In this document: piece after piece, positions 40,563 through 48,554 of the stretch
Position numbering within the stretch: position 1 is the first letter of the stretch
Layout: each line of letters begins with the position of its first letter
Notes under the pieces: generated by a model
The model's database searches: none
The model's input: only the letters and a program-made list of their open reading frames with translations
Told to the model about the DNA's origin: nothing
Assembly (NCBI GenBank): GCA_016795565.1
Contig: JAEUGW010000004.1
Span: forward strand, 52,471 to 116,470
Length of the DNA: 64,000 nt
Direction of reading: 5' to 3'
From: Opitutaceae bacterium
GTDB taxonomy: Bacteria > Verrucomicrobiota > Verrucomicrobiia > Opitutales > Opitutaceae
Translations under genes and position numbers: made by a program

Positions 40563-41201
40563 TTACTTGGCGGCGTTCGCGGCGGCGACGAATTCCTGGG
40601 CGCGCTTGGTGATGGCGGCCCAGTCGCCGGCCTTCAGGGCGGCGGGGGCGACGAGCGCGGAGCCGGCGGCGGTGGCGAAGGCGCCGGCCTTGAGGAAATC
40701 GCCGACGGTCTCGGGCGTGACGCCGCCCGTCGGGAGGAATTGCATGTGCGGGAACGGTGCCTTGAGGGACTTGATGTAGGCGGGGCCGAAGAACTCCGCG
40801 GGAAAAACCTTGATGACGTCGGCGCCGGCATCCCAGGCCGTGCAGGCCTCGGTCGGGGTGAGCGCGCCGGAGAGGATGGGCACGCCGGCCTCCTTGCACG
40901 CCGCGATGACCGCCGGGCGGACGGCGGGGGTGACGATGAACTTGGCGCCGGCGGCGATGCCGCGCTTGGCGGTGTCGGCGTCGAGCACGGTGCCGAGGCC
41001 GAGGAGGACGTGGGGCAGCTCCCGGGCGACCTGCGCGCAGCACTCGATGGCGTTGGGCGTGGTCATGGTGAGCTCGATGCAGGTGAGGCCGCCGGCGGCG
41101 AGGGCGCGGGCGCAATCGAGCAGGCTGGCCGAGCTGTCGGCGCGGATCAGCGCGATGACTTTCTCGGACTTGAGGCGGTTCAGGACGTCGGCTTTGGACA
41201 T
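40563..41201 (-). CDS. eda: KDPG (2-keto-3-deoxy-6-phosphogluconate) aldolase
   Basis: 212 residues of Eda/KdgA type I aldolase. LKSEKVIALIRADS, the active-site Glu region GLTCIELTMTTPNA, LLGLGTVLDADTAKRGIAAG and the Schiff-base Lys in DVIKVFPAEFFGPAYIKSLK are all present. It cleaves KDPG to pyruvate and glyceraldehyde-3-phosphate. It lies between the IclR gene and kdgK on the same strand and probably forms an operon with kdgK. Confidence 0.94.
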   Translation of the reverse strand: MSKADVLNRLKSEKVIALIRADSSASLLDCARALAAGGLTCIELTMTTPNAIECCAQVARELPHVLLGLGTVLDADTAKRGIAAGAKFIVTPAVRPAVIAACKEAGVPILSGALTPTEACTAWDAGADVIKVFPAEFFGPAYIKSLKAPFPHMQFLPTGGVTPETVGDFLKAGAFATAAGSALVAPAALKAGDWAAITKRAQEFVAAANAAK

Positions 41202-41277
41202 GGCGGGAGGGTGGTGGAGCGAATCAGAATTCGGTGGCGCGGAGCAAGACGGGGATGGGGTTTAAGACAGCCTTGGC

Positions 41278-42069
41278 TCAGTCGCGTGGCGCGCTGTGGC
41301 CGAGGAGGCGGGAGAGCTCGGCGGCGGCGGTCCGGACCTTGCGGGCCATCTCGGGGATGCGCTCCTTGGTAAAGCGCACGGTGGAGGCGGTGATGCCGAT
41401 GGCGGCGGCGATGGTGCCGTCGGAGGCGAAGACCGGGGCGGCGAGGCAGCGGATGCCCGGGGCAAACTCCTCGTCGTCGAGCCCGTAGCCGCGCTTGCGG
41501 GTGAGCTCGGTCTCGCGCCGGATCTCGTTCAGGGCGGTGAGCGTGCGCGGGGTGCGCTTCGTGGGGCGCTCGGCACCGGGGCCGTAGAATTCGTTCAGCC
41601 GCTGGTCGTGCAGGAAGGCGAGCAGGGTCTTGCCGGTGGAGGAGCAGTGCAGCTCGGAGAGGAAGCCCGGGCGTGAGGCGGCGCGGAGCGGGTGGGGGCT
41701 GTCCTGCACGGCGACGATGAGCGAGCGGTCGTCGCAGGGGATGGCCAGGTGGGAGGTCTCGTCGGTCTGCGCCGTGAGCGACTCGAGCACCGGCAGGGCG
41801 GCGGTGCGGATCTCCGTGCCCGCCAGCGAGGCGTTGCCGAGCTGGATGAGCACCGGGCCCAGCTCAAAGAGGGCGCCGTTCTTGCGGACCAGGCCCTCGA
41901 GATGCAGCGTGGTCATGATCCGCAGCGTGGTGGTGACGGGGATGGCGAGCGTGCGGCCGATGTCGGCACCCTTGAGGCCGTCGGGGCTGCGCCCGAGCAG
42001 CTTGAGGATGCGGCAGGCGTTGCGCAGGTTGGGGATGACGTAGCGTTCCTGGCTCGGAGTGGCGGACAT
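41278..42069 (-). CDS. IclR-family transcriptional regulator
   Basis: 263 residues. The winged helix-turn-helix (about 12-75) includes ILKLLGRSPDGLKGADIGRT and VTTTLRIMTTLHLEGLVRK. The C-terminal effector domain has QDSPHPLRAASRPGFLSELH and FAPGIRCLAAPVFASDGTIA. In enterobacteria the IclR-type KdgR represses pectin genes and is released by 2-keto-3-deoxygluconate; the position here, at the divergence of the kdgK/eda arm and the pectin arm, fits a similar job. A matching palindrome lies at 42191-42208. Confidence 0.92.
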   Translation of the reverse strand: MSATPSQERYVIPNLRNACRILKLLGRSPDGLKGADIGRTLAIPVTTTLRIMTTLHLEGLVRKNGALFELGPVLIQLGNASLAGTEIRTAALPVLESLTAQTDETSHLAIPCDDRSLIVAVQDSPHPLRAASRPGFLSELHCSSTGKTLLAFLHDQRLNEFYGPGAERPTKRTPRTLTALNEIRRETELTRKRGYGLDDEEFAPGIRCLAAPVFASDGTIAAAIGITASTVRFTKERIPEMARKVRTAAAELSRLLGHSAPRD

Positions 42070-42115
42070 GGGGTGAGGGGTGGATTCCAGCGGGGGCTTG
42101 GCGCGGATGACAATC

Positions 42116-42125
42116 GGGGGGGGGG
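42116..42125. other. G10 homopolymer tract upstream of IclR gene
   Basis: A run of ten G lies 46 bp before the regulator start. Such tracts can slip during replication and might vary promoter spacing, but nothing else here shows phase variation. Confidence 0.4.
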
Positions 42126-42190
42126 CGGAAAGACGGGGAGGGGAGAACTGGCGAAGTCAGGATTTTTTTGTTGCCAGCCCGCGACAAAAC

Positions 42191-42208
42191 ACTTTCACCT
42201 GTGAAAGT
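42191..42208. promoter_or_regulatory. Candidate IclR/KdgR-type operator
   Basis: ACTTTCAC-CT-GTGAAAGT is a perfect palindrome with 8-bp arms, in the divergent gap between the IclR regulator and the TonB receptor. Its size and TTTCA/TGAAA ends resemble KdgR-type sites, so it may be the regulator's binding site controlling one or both directions. Confidence 0.55.
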
Positions 42209-42335
42209 AAAGTTCATTAGCGAAATATCGCGCTGACCGTCTCCAGGTATCCCTTGCGTCCTCCGCCCCCCCGGCGGACTCACGAGGGGTGTCCGGTGCC
42301 AGTCTTCCCTACTGACCCCCCAACCCCAACTAGCC

Positions 42336-45300
42336 ATGGATAATCCCACCCCTCGCTGGCAACAGCTGGCCGCGCTGACGCGCGGCCTTGTCACCTCCTC
42401 CCGCCACGGTCGCTCCGTCGTCCGTTTTCTCTGCGCCCTCCTTGCCTTCGCCACTTGCGGCCTGACCGACCTGTCGGCCCAGGCGGGCACGGGCAGCGTG
42501 CAGGGGCGCATCGAGAACGCCATCTCCGGCAGCGCGCTCAATCTCGCCCGCGTCACCGTCAAGGGCACCAACCGCGAGACGTTCTCCAATGAGTATGGCG
42601 ACTACCAGCTGGCCGGCCTGCCCGCCGGCGAGGTGGAGCTGACCGTGAGCTACACCGGCCTGGCCGCCCAGACGGTCAAGGTCACCGTTGCCGCCGGGAT
42701 CGCCACCACGCAGGATTTCCAAATCACCTCGGCGCGCATGGCCGAGGCGGGGCCGGGGGATGACGCGCTCAAGCTCGACACCTTCACCGTCTCGACCCAG
42801 CGCGACACCAACGCCGCCTCCATCGCCGCGAACGAGCAGCGCTACTCCTCCAACCTGAAGAGCGTGGTCTCGGCGGATGCCTTCGGCGACGTCACCGAGG
42901 GCAACGTCGGCGAGTTCATGAAATTCCTGCCGGGCGTCTCGGTGGACTATGTGGCGGCGGATGTGCGCACCATGTCGGTGCGCGGCTTTGCCGACAACTT
43001 CACGAGCGTCGCGGTCAACGGCGCCCGCATGGCCAGCTCCTCCTCCGGCGCCGGCAGCCGCTCCTTCGAGTTCGAGCAGGTCTCCATCAACAACGTGTCG
43101 CGCATCGAGATCTCCAAGGCGCCCACGCCCAGCATGCCCGCCGACTCCCTCGGCGGCGCCGTGAATCTCGTCAGCAAGAACGCCTTCGAACGCAAGGGCG
43201 CGGAGCTCAAATACAAGGTCTACCTCAGCCTCAACAGCGAGGACCTCAACCTCTTCCGGAAGACGGACGGCCCGATGAACAAGCGCACCTACAAGGCGCT
43301 GCCGGGTTTCGATTTCGACTACACCCTGCCGGTGTCGAAGACCTTCGGCCTCGTGGTCACCGGCCTGTCGTCCAACCAGTTCAACGAGCAGCACCGCACG
43401 CAGAACACCTATGAGTTTGCCCGCGCCGGGGCGACCGCCACCAACCCCTACCTGCAGCAATACCAGTTCCAGGACGGCCCGAAGAACACCTTCCGCGACT
43501 CGCTGAGCGTCAAGGCGGACTGGAAAGTGCGCCCCCACCACGTGCTCTCCGCCAGCCTGCAGACCAACTATTACCTCTCCCAGTTCGGCAACCGCAACTT
43601 CGCCTACAACATCGGCACCAGCGCCACCCCCACCACGACCGGCGGCCAGGCCCTCACCTGGACCCCGACCTCCGTCACCGGCGCCAGCGGCCGAGGCAGC
43701 GTGCAGGGGCAGACCTCCTTCCGCGACAAATACGGCGCGACCACCGCCGGCAACATCACCTGGACCTACAAGGAAAACGCGTGGGAGGTCGATGCCAGCC
43801 TGAACGCCTCCCGCTCGCGGACCTGGTATCGCGACACCGCGCGCGGCCACTTCAGCGAGGTGCGCACGGCGCTGGCCGGGGTTTCCCGCATCAGCTTCAA
43901 CGACATCAACCCCCTGCGCCCCGGCAGCATCAGCATCTATAACGCGGCCGGCACCCTGATCGATCCCACGCTGCTCAGCAACTACACCATCACCTTCGGC
44001 CGCGGCAACCCGATCGACGCCTACGACCAGTTCGCGGGCGGCAATCTCAACGCCAAGTATAACCTGAACCTCTCCTTCCCGGCCGCCATCAAGGTCGGCC
44101 TCGACCAGCGCACCCAGAACCGCAACATCCGCCGCTACGACCAGTCGTGGAACCTCGCCGGCACGGTCACCGGCGCCGACTACGTGGACCAGAGCTACCT
44201 GAACCAGGATCCCTACTGGGGCCTGCCGGCCCAGCAGTGGCCCGACCCCTACAAGCTCTACGCGCTGATGAATTCCACCCCGGCGGCCTTCGCCCAGACG
44301 GCGGCGCAACAGCTGGCCGCCGAGCGCTTCCGCATCCAGAACTCCCAATACCTGGAGGAGACGATCTCCGCCGCCTACGCGCAGGCCGAGCTCAAGCTGC
44401 TGGACGGCCGCCTCGGCATCGTCACCGGCGTGCGCTTCGAGAAGACCGAGGACATGGGCCGCGGCCCGAAGACCAAGGGCCCGATCAACACCCTCCCGCT
44501 CCTGCAGGCCAACCTGATCGAGCGCGGCTACGAGACCAACGCCAGCTACGACGGCTACTATCCCAGCTTCCACGCCACCTACGCCATCAACGACCAGCTG
44601 CTCGCCCGCTTCTCCTACTCGACCTCGCTCGGCCGCCCGGACTTCGCCAACATCCTCCCGCTGGCGCGCGTCAACGACACCGGCGTCGTGCTCGATGACG
44701 GCCTCTCGCCGAGCGTCCCGCCGCTGACCGTGATCGTCACCAACACCGCGCTCAAGCCCTGGGACGGCGAGAGCTACGACTTCTCGCTGGAATATTATTT
44801 CCCGAAGGGCGGCGTGCTCTCCGGCGGCTACTTCATCAAGAACCTGTCCGACTTCTGGGGCACCGCCAACCGGATCGTGAGCGCCCAGGACATCGCGGAC
44901 TTCGATCTCGATGCCTCGGCCCTCGGCCTCAACCTCCAGACCACCGTCAACGTCGGCGACGCCAAGATCACCGGCTTCGAGTTCAACTTCCAGAAGTCCC
45001 TCGATTTCCTCCCCGGCATCGCGCGGGATTTCAGCGTCTTCGCCAACGCCACCAAGCTCGACCTCTCCGGGCCCAAGAGCGCCGACTTCGCCAAGTTCAT
45101 CGAGGAGTCCGCCAGCTGGGGCGTCACCTACAGCCGCAAGCCCGTCGTGCTCTCCCTCAAGTGGAACTACCGCGGCCGGCAGCGCCTCGGCGCCCAGACC
45201 GGCAGCGCCTTCCAGCCGACGGGCGTGGATGCCGGGTTCCGCGAATACTATGCGCCGCGCACCTTCCTCGATGTGAACGCCGAGTATCAGTTCTCCAAGC

Positions 45301-45449
45301 GCTTCACCGCCTTCGCCAACGCGCGCAACATCCTGAACGTTCCCCAGACCCTCGAGCGCTACAACGACGTGTCTCCCGCCTACACCCATCAATATCGCAT
45401 TGAGGAGTTCGGCGTGCAGATCGCCGTCGGCATCAAGGGCAAGTTCTGA
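42336..45449 (+). CDS. TonB-dependent receptor with carboxypeptidase-like N-domain
   Basis: 1037 residues with a signal region ending near LSAQA. A CarboxypepD_reg-like beta-sandwich (about 50-125: GSVQGRIENAISGSALNLAR, YGDYQLAGLPAGEV) comes first. The plug follows (GNVGEFMKFLPGVSVDYVAA, IEISKAPTPSMPADSLGGAV), then a large barrel ending QIAVGIKGKF. It should import oligosaccharides across the outer membrane. First in the plus-strand pectin arm, it probably takes up oligogalacturonides. No SusD-like partner gene is present, as is common outside Bacteroidota. Confidence 0.93.
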   Translation: MDNPTPRWQQLAALTRGLVTSSRHGRSVVRFLCALLAFATCGLTDLSAQAGTGSVQGRIENAISGSALNLARVTVKGTNRETFSNEYGDYQLAGLPAGEVELTVSYTGLAAQTVKVTVAAGIATTQDFQITSARMAEAGPGDDALKLDTFTVSTQRDTNAASIAANEQRYSSNLKSVVSADAFGDVTEGNVGEFMKFLPGVSVDYVAADVRTMSVRGFADNFTSVAVNGARMASSSSGAGSRSFEFEQVSINNVSRIEISKAPTPSMPADSLGGAVNLVSKNAFERKGAELKYKVYLSLNSEDLNLFRKTDGPMNKRTYKALPGFDFDYTLPVSKTFGLVVTGLSSNQFNEQHRTQNTYEFARAGATATNPYLQQYQFQDGPKNTFRDSLSVKADWKVRPHHVLSASLQTNYYLSQFGNRNFAYNIGTSATPTTTGGQALTWTPTSVTGASGRGSVQGQTSFRDKYGATTAGNITWTYKENAWEVDASLNASRSRTWYRDTARGHFSEVRTALAGVSRISFNDINPLRPGSISIYNAAGTLIDPTLLSNYTITFGRGNPIDAYDQFAGGNLNAKYNLNLSFPAAIKVGLDQRTQNRNIRRYDQSWNLAGTVTGADYVDQSYLNQDPYWGLPAQQWPDPYKLYALMNSTPAAFAQTAAQQLAAERFRIQNSQYLEETISAAYAQAELKLLDGRLGIVTGVRFEKTEDMGRGPKTKGPINTLPLLQANLIERGYETNASYDGYYPSFHATYAINDQLLARFSYSTSLGRPDFANILPLARVNDTGVVLDDGLSPSVPPLTVIVTNTALKPWDGESYDFSLEYYFPKGGVLSGGYFIKNLSDFWGTANRIVSAQDIADFDLDASALGLNLQTTVNVGDAKITGFEFNFQKSLDFLPGIARDFSVFANATKLDLSGPKSADFAKFIEESASWGVTYSRKPVVLSLKWNYRGRQRLGAQTGSAFQPTGVDAGFREYYAPRTFLDVNAEYQFSKRFTAFANARNILNVPQTLERYNDVSPAYTHQYRIEEFGVQIAVGIKGKF

Positions 45450-45475
45450 GGCGCCCGCCGTCCCGCCTGCCGGTG

Positions 45476-45504
45476 GGCGCCGTTGGTCGGCGCCCGCCTT
45501 TTCA
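45476..45504 (+). terminator. Terminator after TonB receptor gene
   Basis: GGGCGCCG (45476-45483), loop TTGGT, CGGCGCCC (45489-45496), then GCCTTTTC. A short U-tract follows the perfect 8-bp stem. It could separate the receptor from the kduI unit. Confidence 0.65.
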
Positions 45505-45515
45505 TCACTCCACCT

Positions 45516-45544
45516 TGGGTGGCGGTTCATGACCGCCGCCCAAC
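45516..45544. repeat. REP-like hairpin before kduI
   Basis: TTGGGTGGCGGT and ACCGCCGCCCAA pair with one mismatch around TCATG. It resembles the inner hairpin of the MITE-like element at 37947-38074 (CGGCGGTC/GACCGCCG family). Confidence 0.6.
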
Positions 45545-45569
45545 AATCACACCACCGCTCCACCTCCTG

Positions 45570-46400
45570 ATGCACGTCCACGCCACCAGCTATCCCCGCC
45601 TCTCCGCCGCCCTGCCGCCCGAACAGCTCCGCGCGGAGTTTCTCGTCGCCGGCCTCTTCGCGCCCGGCGCGGCCAACTTCCGCTACTGGGAAACCGACCG
45701 CACCATCGTCGGCGGCATCGTGCCCGGTGCCGGGCCGATCGACCTGCCCAATCCCGCGGAGGTCCGCAGCGCGTTCTTCCTCGAGCGCCGCGAGGCCGGC
45801 GTGATCAACCTCGGCGGCCCGGGCAGCATCACGGTGGATGGCGCCGTGCACGCCATGGCCCCGCTCGACGGCCTCTACCTCGGGCGCGGCACGCGGGCCG
45901 TCGCGTTCAGCTCGCTCTCCGCCAGCCAGCCGGCGCGGTTTTATTTCCTCTCCTATCCGGCCCACGCGGCCCATCCCGTGCGGCACGTTGCGCACGCCGC
46001 CGTGACCGGCACCCGGCTCGGCGCCGCCGCCACGGCGAACGACCGCACCATCTTCAAGTATTTCCACCCCGGCGCGTTTCCCACCTGCCAGCTCGTCATG
46101 GGCTTCACCCGCCTCGAGCCCGGCTGCGTCTGGAACACCATGCCGCCGCACACGCACCTCCGCCGCTCCGAGGTCTATTGCTATTTCAACGTCCCCGCCG
46201 ACGGCGCGGTGTTTCATTTCATGGGCGAGCCGTCCGCCACCCGCCACCTCGTCGTCCGCGACCTCGAGGTCGTGCTCTCGCCGCCGTGGTCCATCCACAG
46301 CGGCTGCGGCACCGCGGCCTACGCCTTCGTCTGGGGCATGGGCGGCGAGAACCAGGATTTCGCCGACATGGACCCCGCCCCGGTCGCCTCCCTGCGATGA
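45570..46400 (+). CDS. kduI: 5-keto-4-deoxyuronate isomerase
   Basis: 276 residues from ATG 45570 of the cupin-type isomerase KduI. Zinc motif HTHLRRSEVYCYFNVP (His-x-His...Glu) and the later His in PPWSIHSGCGT are present, as is the typical LVMGFTRLEPGCVWNTMPPH lead-in. It converts 5-keto-4-deoxyuronate, released from unsaturated pectin oligomers, to 2,5-diketo-3-deoxygluconate, the substrate of KduD encoded next. The 5' frame to 45483 includes repeat sequence and is not part of the gene. Confidence 0.95.
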   Translation: MHVHATSYPRLSAALPPEQLRAEFLVAGLFAPGAANFRYWETDRTIVGGIVPGAGPIDLPNPAEVRSAFFLERREAGVINLGGPGSITVDGAVHAMAPLDGLYLGRGTRAVAFSSLSASQPARFYFLSYPAHAAHPVRHVAHAAVTGTRLGAAATANDRTIFKYFHPGAFPTCQLVMGFTRLEPGCVWNTMPPHTHLRRSEVYCYFNVPADGAVFHFMGEPSATRHLVVRDLEVVLSPPWSIHSGCGTAAYAFVWGMGGENQDFADMDPAPVASLR

Positions 46401-46414
46401 ATTCCCGCCCGCAA

Positions 46415-46449
46415 CCTGTAGGGGCGTCCCTTGTGGACGCCCGCGGGCT
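46415..46449. repeat. Partial cloverleaf REP between kduI and kduD
   Basis: GTAGGGGCGTCC, loop CTTGT, GGACGCCC, then CGCGGG. It is the first half of the element found whole at 60319 and 60973. Confidence 0.65.
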
Positions 46450-46457
46450 CCAGAACC

Positions 46458-47225
46458 ATGACCAACATTCTCGATAGCTTCCGCCTCGACGGCAAAGTCG
46501 CCATCGTCACCGGCGCCTCCCGCGGCCTCGGCGCCACCATGGCGCAGGCCTATGCCGAGGCCGGCGCCGACCTCGTGCTCGTGGCCCGGGGCGACATGAG
46601 CGCCCTGCAAAAGACCATTGCCGCCGCCGGCCGCCGCAGCGTGGTCGTGGCCGCCGACGTGGGCCAGCCCGCCGCCGCCGCGCAGATCGTGGCCGCCGCT
46701 TATGCGGCCTTCGGCCGTGCCGACATCCTCGTCAACAACGCCGGCATTATCCGCCGCGCCAATCTGATCGAGTTCTCCGAGACCGACTGGAGCGAGGTGC
46801 TCAACGTCAACCTCACCGGCGCCTTCCGTCTCAGCCAGCGCTTCGCCGCCGAGCTGGTGGCGCGCAAGTCTCCGGGCAAGATCATCAACATCGCCTCGAT
46901 GCTCTCCTTCCAGGGCGGCGTGCGCGTCGTCTCCTACACCGCCGCCAAGAGCGCGCTCGCCGGCCTCACCCGCGCCATGGCCAACGAGCTCGCGCCCTCC
47001 GGCATCAACGTCAACGCCATCGCCCCGGGCTACATGGCGACCGACAACACCGCCGCCTTGCAGGCCGACCCGGTGCGCAACCGGGCCATCCTCGACCGCA
47101 TCCCCGCCGGCCGCTGGGGCACCCCGGCCGACCTGGCCGGCGCCGCGGTCTTCCTCGCCGCCCCGGCCTCCGACTACATGCAGGGCCACGTCCTCGCCGT
47201 GGACGGCGGCTGGCTCGTGCGGTGA
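46458..47225 (+). CDS. kduD: 2-dehydro-3-deoxygluconate 5-dehydrogenase (SDR)
   Basis: 255 residues of classical short-chain dehydrogenase. VAIVTGASRGLG (cofactor site), ILVNNAGIIRR, the catalytic Ser in NIASMLSF and YTAAKSALAGLTRAMA (Tyr-x-x-x-Lys) are visible. KduD reduces 2,5-diketo-3-deoxygluconate to 2-keto-3-deoxygluconate with NAD(P)H. It lies 57 bp after kduI; a partial REP fills the gap. The start is ATG 46458 (MTNILDSFRLDGK). Confidence 0.93.
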   Translation: MTNILDSFRLDGKVAIVTGASRGLGATMAQAYAEAGADLVLVARGDMSALQKTIAAAGRRSVVVAADVGQPAAAAQIVAAAYAAFGRADILVNNAGIIRRANLIEFSETDWSEVLNVNLTGAFRLSQRFAAELVARKSPGKIINIASMLSFQGGVRVVSYTAAKSALAGLTRAMANELAPSGINVNAIAPGYMATDNTAALQADPVRNRAILDRIPAGRWGTPADLAGAAVFLAAPASDYMQGHVLAVDGGWLVR

Positions 47226-47237
47226 GCCCCACCCTTT

Positions 47238-47321
47238 TGTCATTCTGAACGCAGTGAAGAATCCATCAACATGGCCGCTGGCGGATATCGTGATGGATGC
47301 TTCGCTACGCTCAGCATGACA
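47238..47321. repeat. TGTCATTCTGA-type palindromic repeat
   Basis: Left TGTCATTCTGAACGCAGTGA and right TCGCTACGCTCAGCATGACA form a long imperfect palindrome of about 31-base arms extending to CCATCA/TGATGG. It lies between kduD and the DUF4861 gene. It is a relative of the element at 32456-32531. Confidence 0.65.
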
Positions 47322-47345
47322 GAAAAAAATTCAAGGTCACCTGCC

Positions 47346-48554
47346 ATGAAGCTCCGCCTCCTGCTCCTCGTCCTCGGTCTCGCCGGTTCGCTCCCCGCCG
47401 CCGGGCGCCTCACCGTCACCGTCACCCACGACTACGCCGGCGCGCGCCCGGCCGAGACCATCACCGTGCCGTGGTCCGAGGTGAACAAGGCCCTGCCCGG
47501 AGCACTGCTCCAGCGCATCGCCGTCAAGGACGCGCAGGGCGCCGTGCTGCCCTACCAGGTCACCAACGTCGCCCCGCAGGCCAAGGACCCCAAGGGCGAG
47601 GGCATCGCCTACGGCGAGCTCCTCTTCCAGCACGACTTTGCCGCCGGCGAGAAGTCCGCCACCTTCACGGTCGAGATGACCGACACGGTCGCGCCGGTTT
47701 TCCCGGCGAAGGTCTTCGCCCGCTACGTCGGTGAGCGCCTCGACGACTTCGCCTGGGAAAACGACAAGGTCGCCCACCGCACCTACGGCCCCGCGCTCGC
47801 CGCCCCGGCCGCGCCCGGCTCCGGCAAGGAGGTCCTCGTCACGAGCGGGCTCGATGTCTGGAGCAAGCGCGTCGCCTATCCCATCGTGGACCGCTGGTAT
47901 AACAAGGGCCACGACCACTACCACAAGGACGAGGGCGAGGGCATGGACATGTATCAGGTCGGCATCACCCGCGGCTGCGGCGGCACCGGCATCTGGGACG
48001 GCCAGACGCTCTGGGTCGGCCGCAATTACCAGACCTGGCGCGTCCTCGCCAACGGCCCGATCCGCGCGATCTTCGAGCTCACCTACGACACCTGGTCGGC
48101 CAACGGCATCTACGTCACCGAGACCAAGCGCTTCACCGTGGATGCCGGCAGCAACCTCGATCGGATTGACAGCACCTTCACCGCCGCGGGCAACGCCCGG
48201 GAGTTCACCGTCGGCATCGGCCTGAACAAGAATCCCGCCGACAAGGGCCAGGAGCCCGTCATCGCCCTCTCGCCCGTCGCGGCCGACGGCTCGCTCACCC
48301 AGTGGGTCGCGCAGAAGTCCAACGGCGCGCTCGGCACGGCGGTCATCGTGCCGGACGGTTTCGCCGGCTTCGCCGCCGACGAGCGCAACCACCTCGTCCT
48401 CGCCAAGGCCGCCTCCGGCACGCCGCTCCGCTACTACGCCGGTGCCGGCTGGTCCCAGGCCGGCGAGTTCACCACCGCCGAGGCCTGGCACGCCTACGTC
48501 GCCGCGTTCGCGGCCCGGCTCAAGGCACCCCTCAGGGTCGCGCTGTCCCCATGA
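47346..48554 (+). CDS. DUF4861 exported protein
   Basis: 402 residues from ATG 47346 with a signal peptide (MKLRLLLLVLGLAGSLPAAG). The body (VTHDYAGARPAETITVPWSE, RYVGERLDDFAWENDKVAHR, GKEVLVTSGLDVWSKRVAYP) resembles DUF4861 proteins, which often sit in pectin loci of Bacteroidota and Verrucomicrobiota. The biochemical function is not established; conserved aromatic and acidic residues suggest carbohydrate binding or hydrolysis. The stop overlaps the next start (ATGA). Confidence 0.83.
   Translation: MKLRLLLLVLGLAGSLPAAGRLTVTVTHDYAGARPAETITVPWSEVNKALPGALLQRIAVKDAQGAVLPYQVTNVAPQAKDPKGEGIAYGELLFQHDFAAGEKSATFTVEMTDTVAPVFPAKVFARYVGERLDDFAWENDKVAHRTYGPALAAPAAPGSGKEVLVTSGLDVWSKRVAYPIVDRWYNKGHDHYHKDEGEGMDMYQVGITRGCGGTGIWDGQTLWVGRNYQTWRVLANGPIRAIFELTYDTWSANGIYVTETKRFTVDAGSNLDRIDSTFTAAGNAREFTVGIGLNKNPADKGQEPVIALSPVAADGSLTQWVAQKSNGALGTAVIVPDGFAGFAADERNHLVLAKAASGTPLRYYAGAGWSQAGEFTTAEAWHAYVAAFAARLKAPLRVALSP

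Noticed and set aside
42330..47243. A 1637-codon open frame on the minus strand
   Set aside because: It is antisense to a TonB receptor, kduI and kduD, which have full family motifs. High GC at third positions keeps the opposite frame open; the translation is low-complexity Gly/Ala/Glu/Arg.
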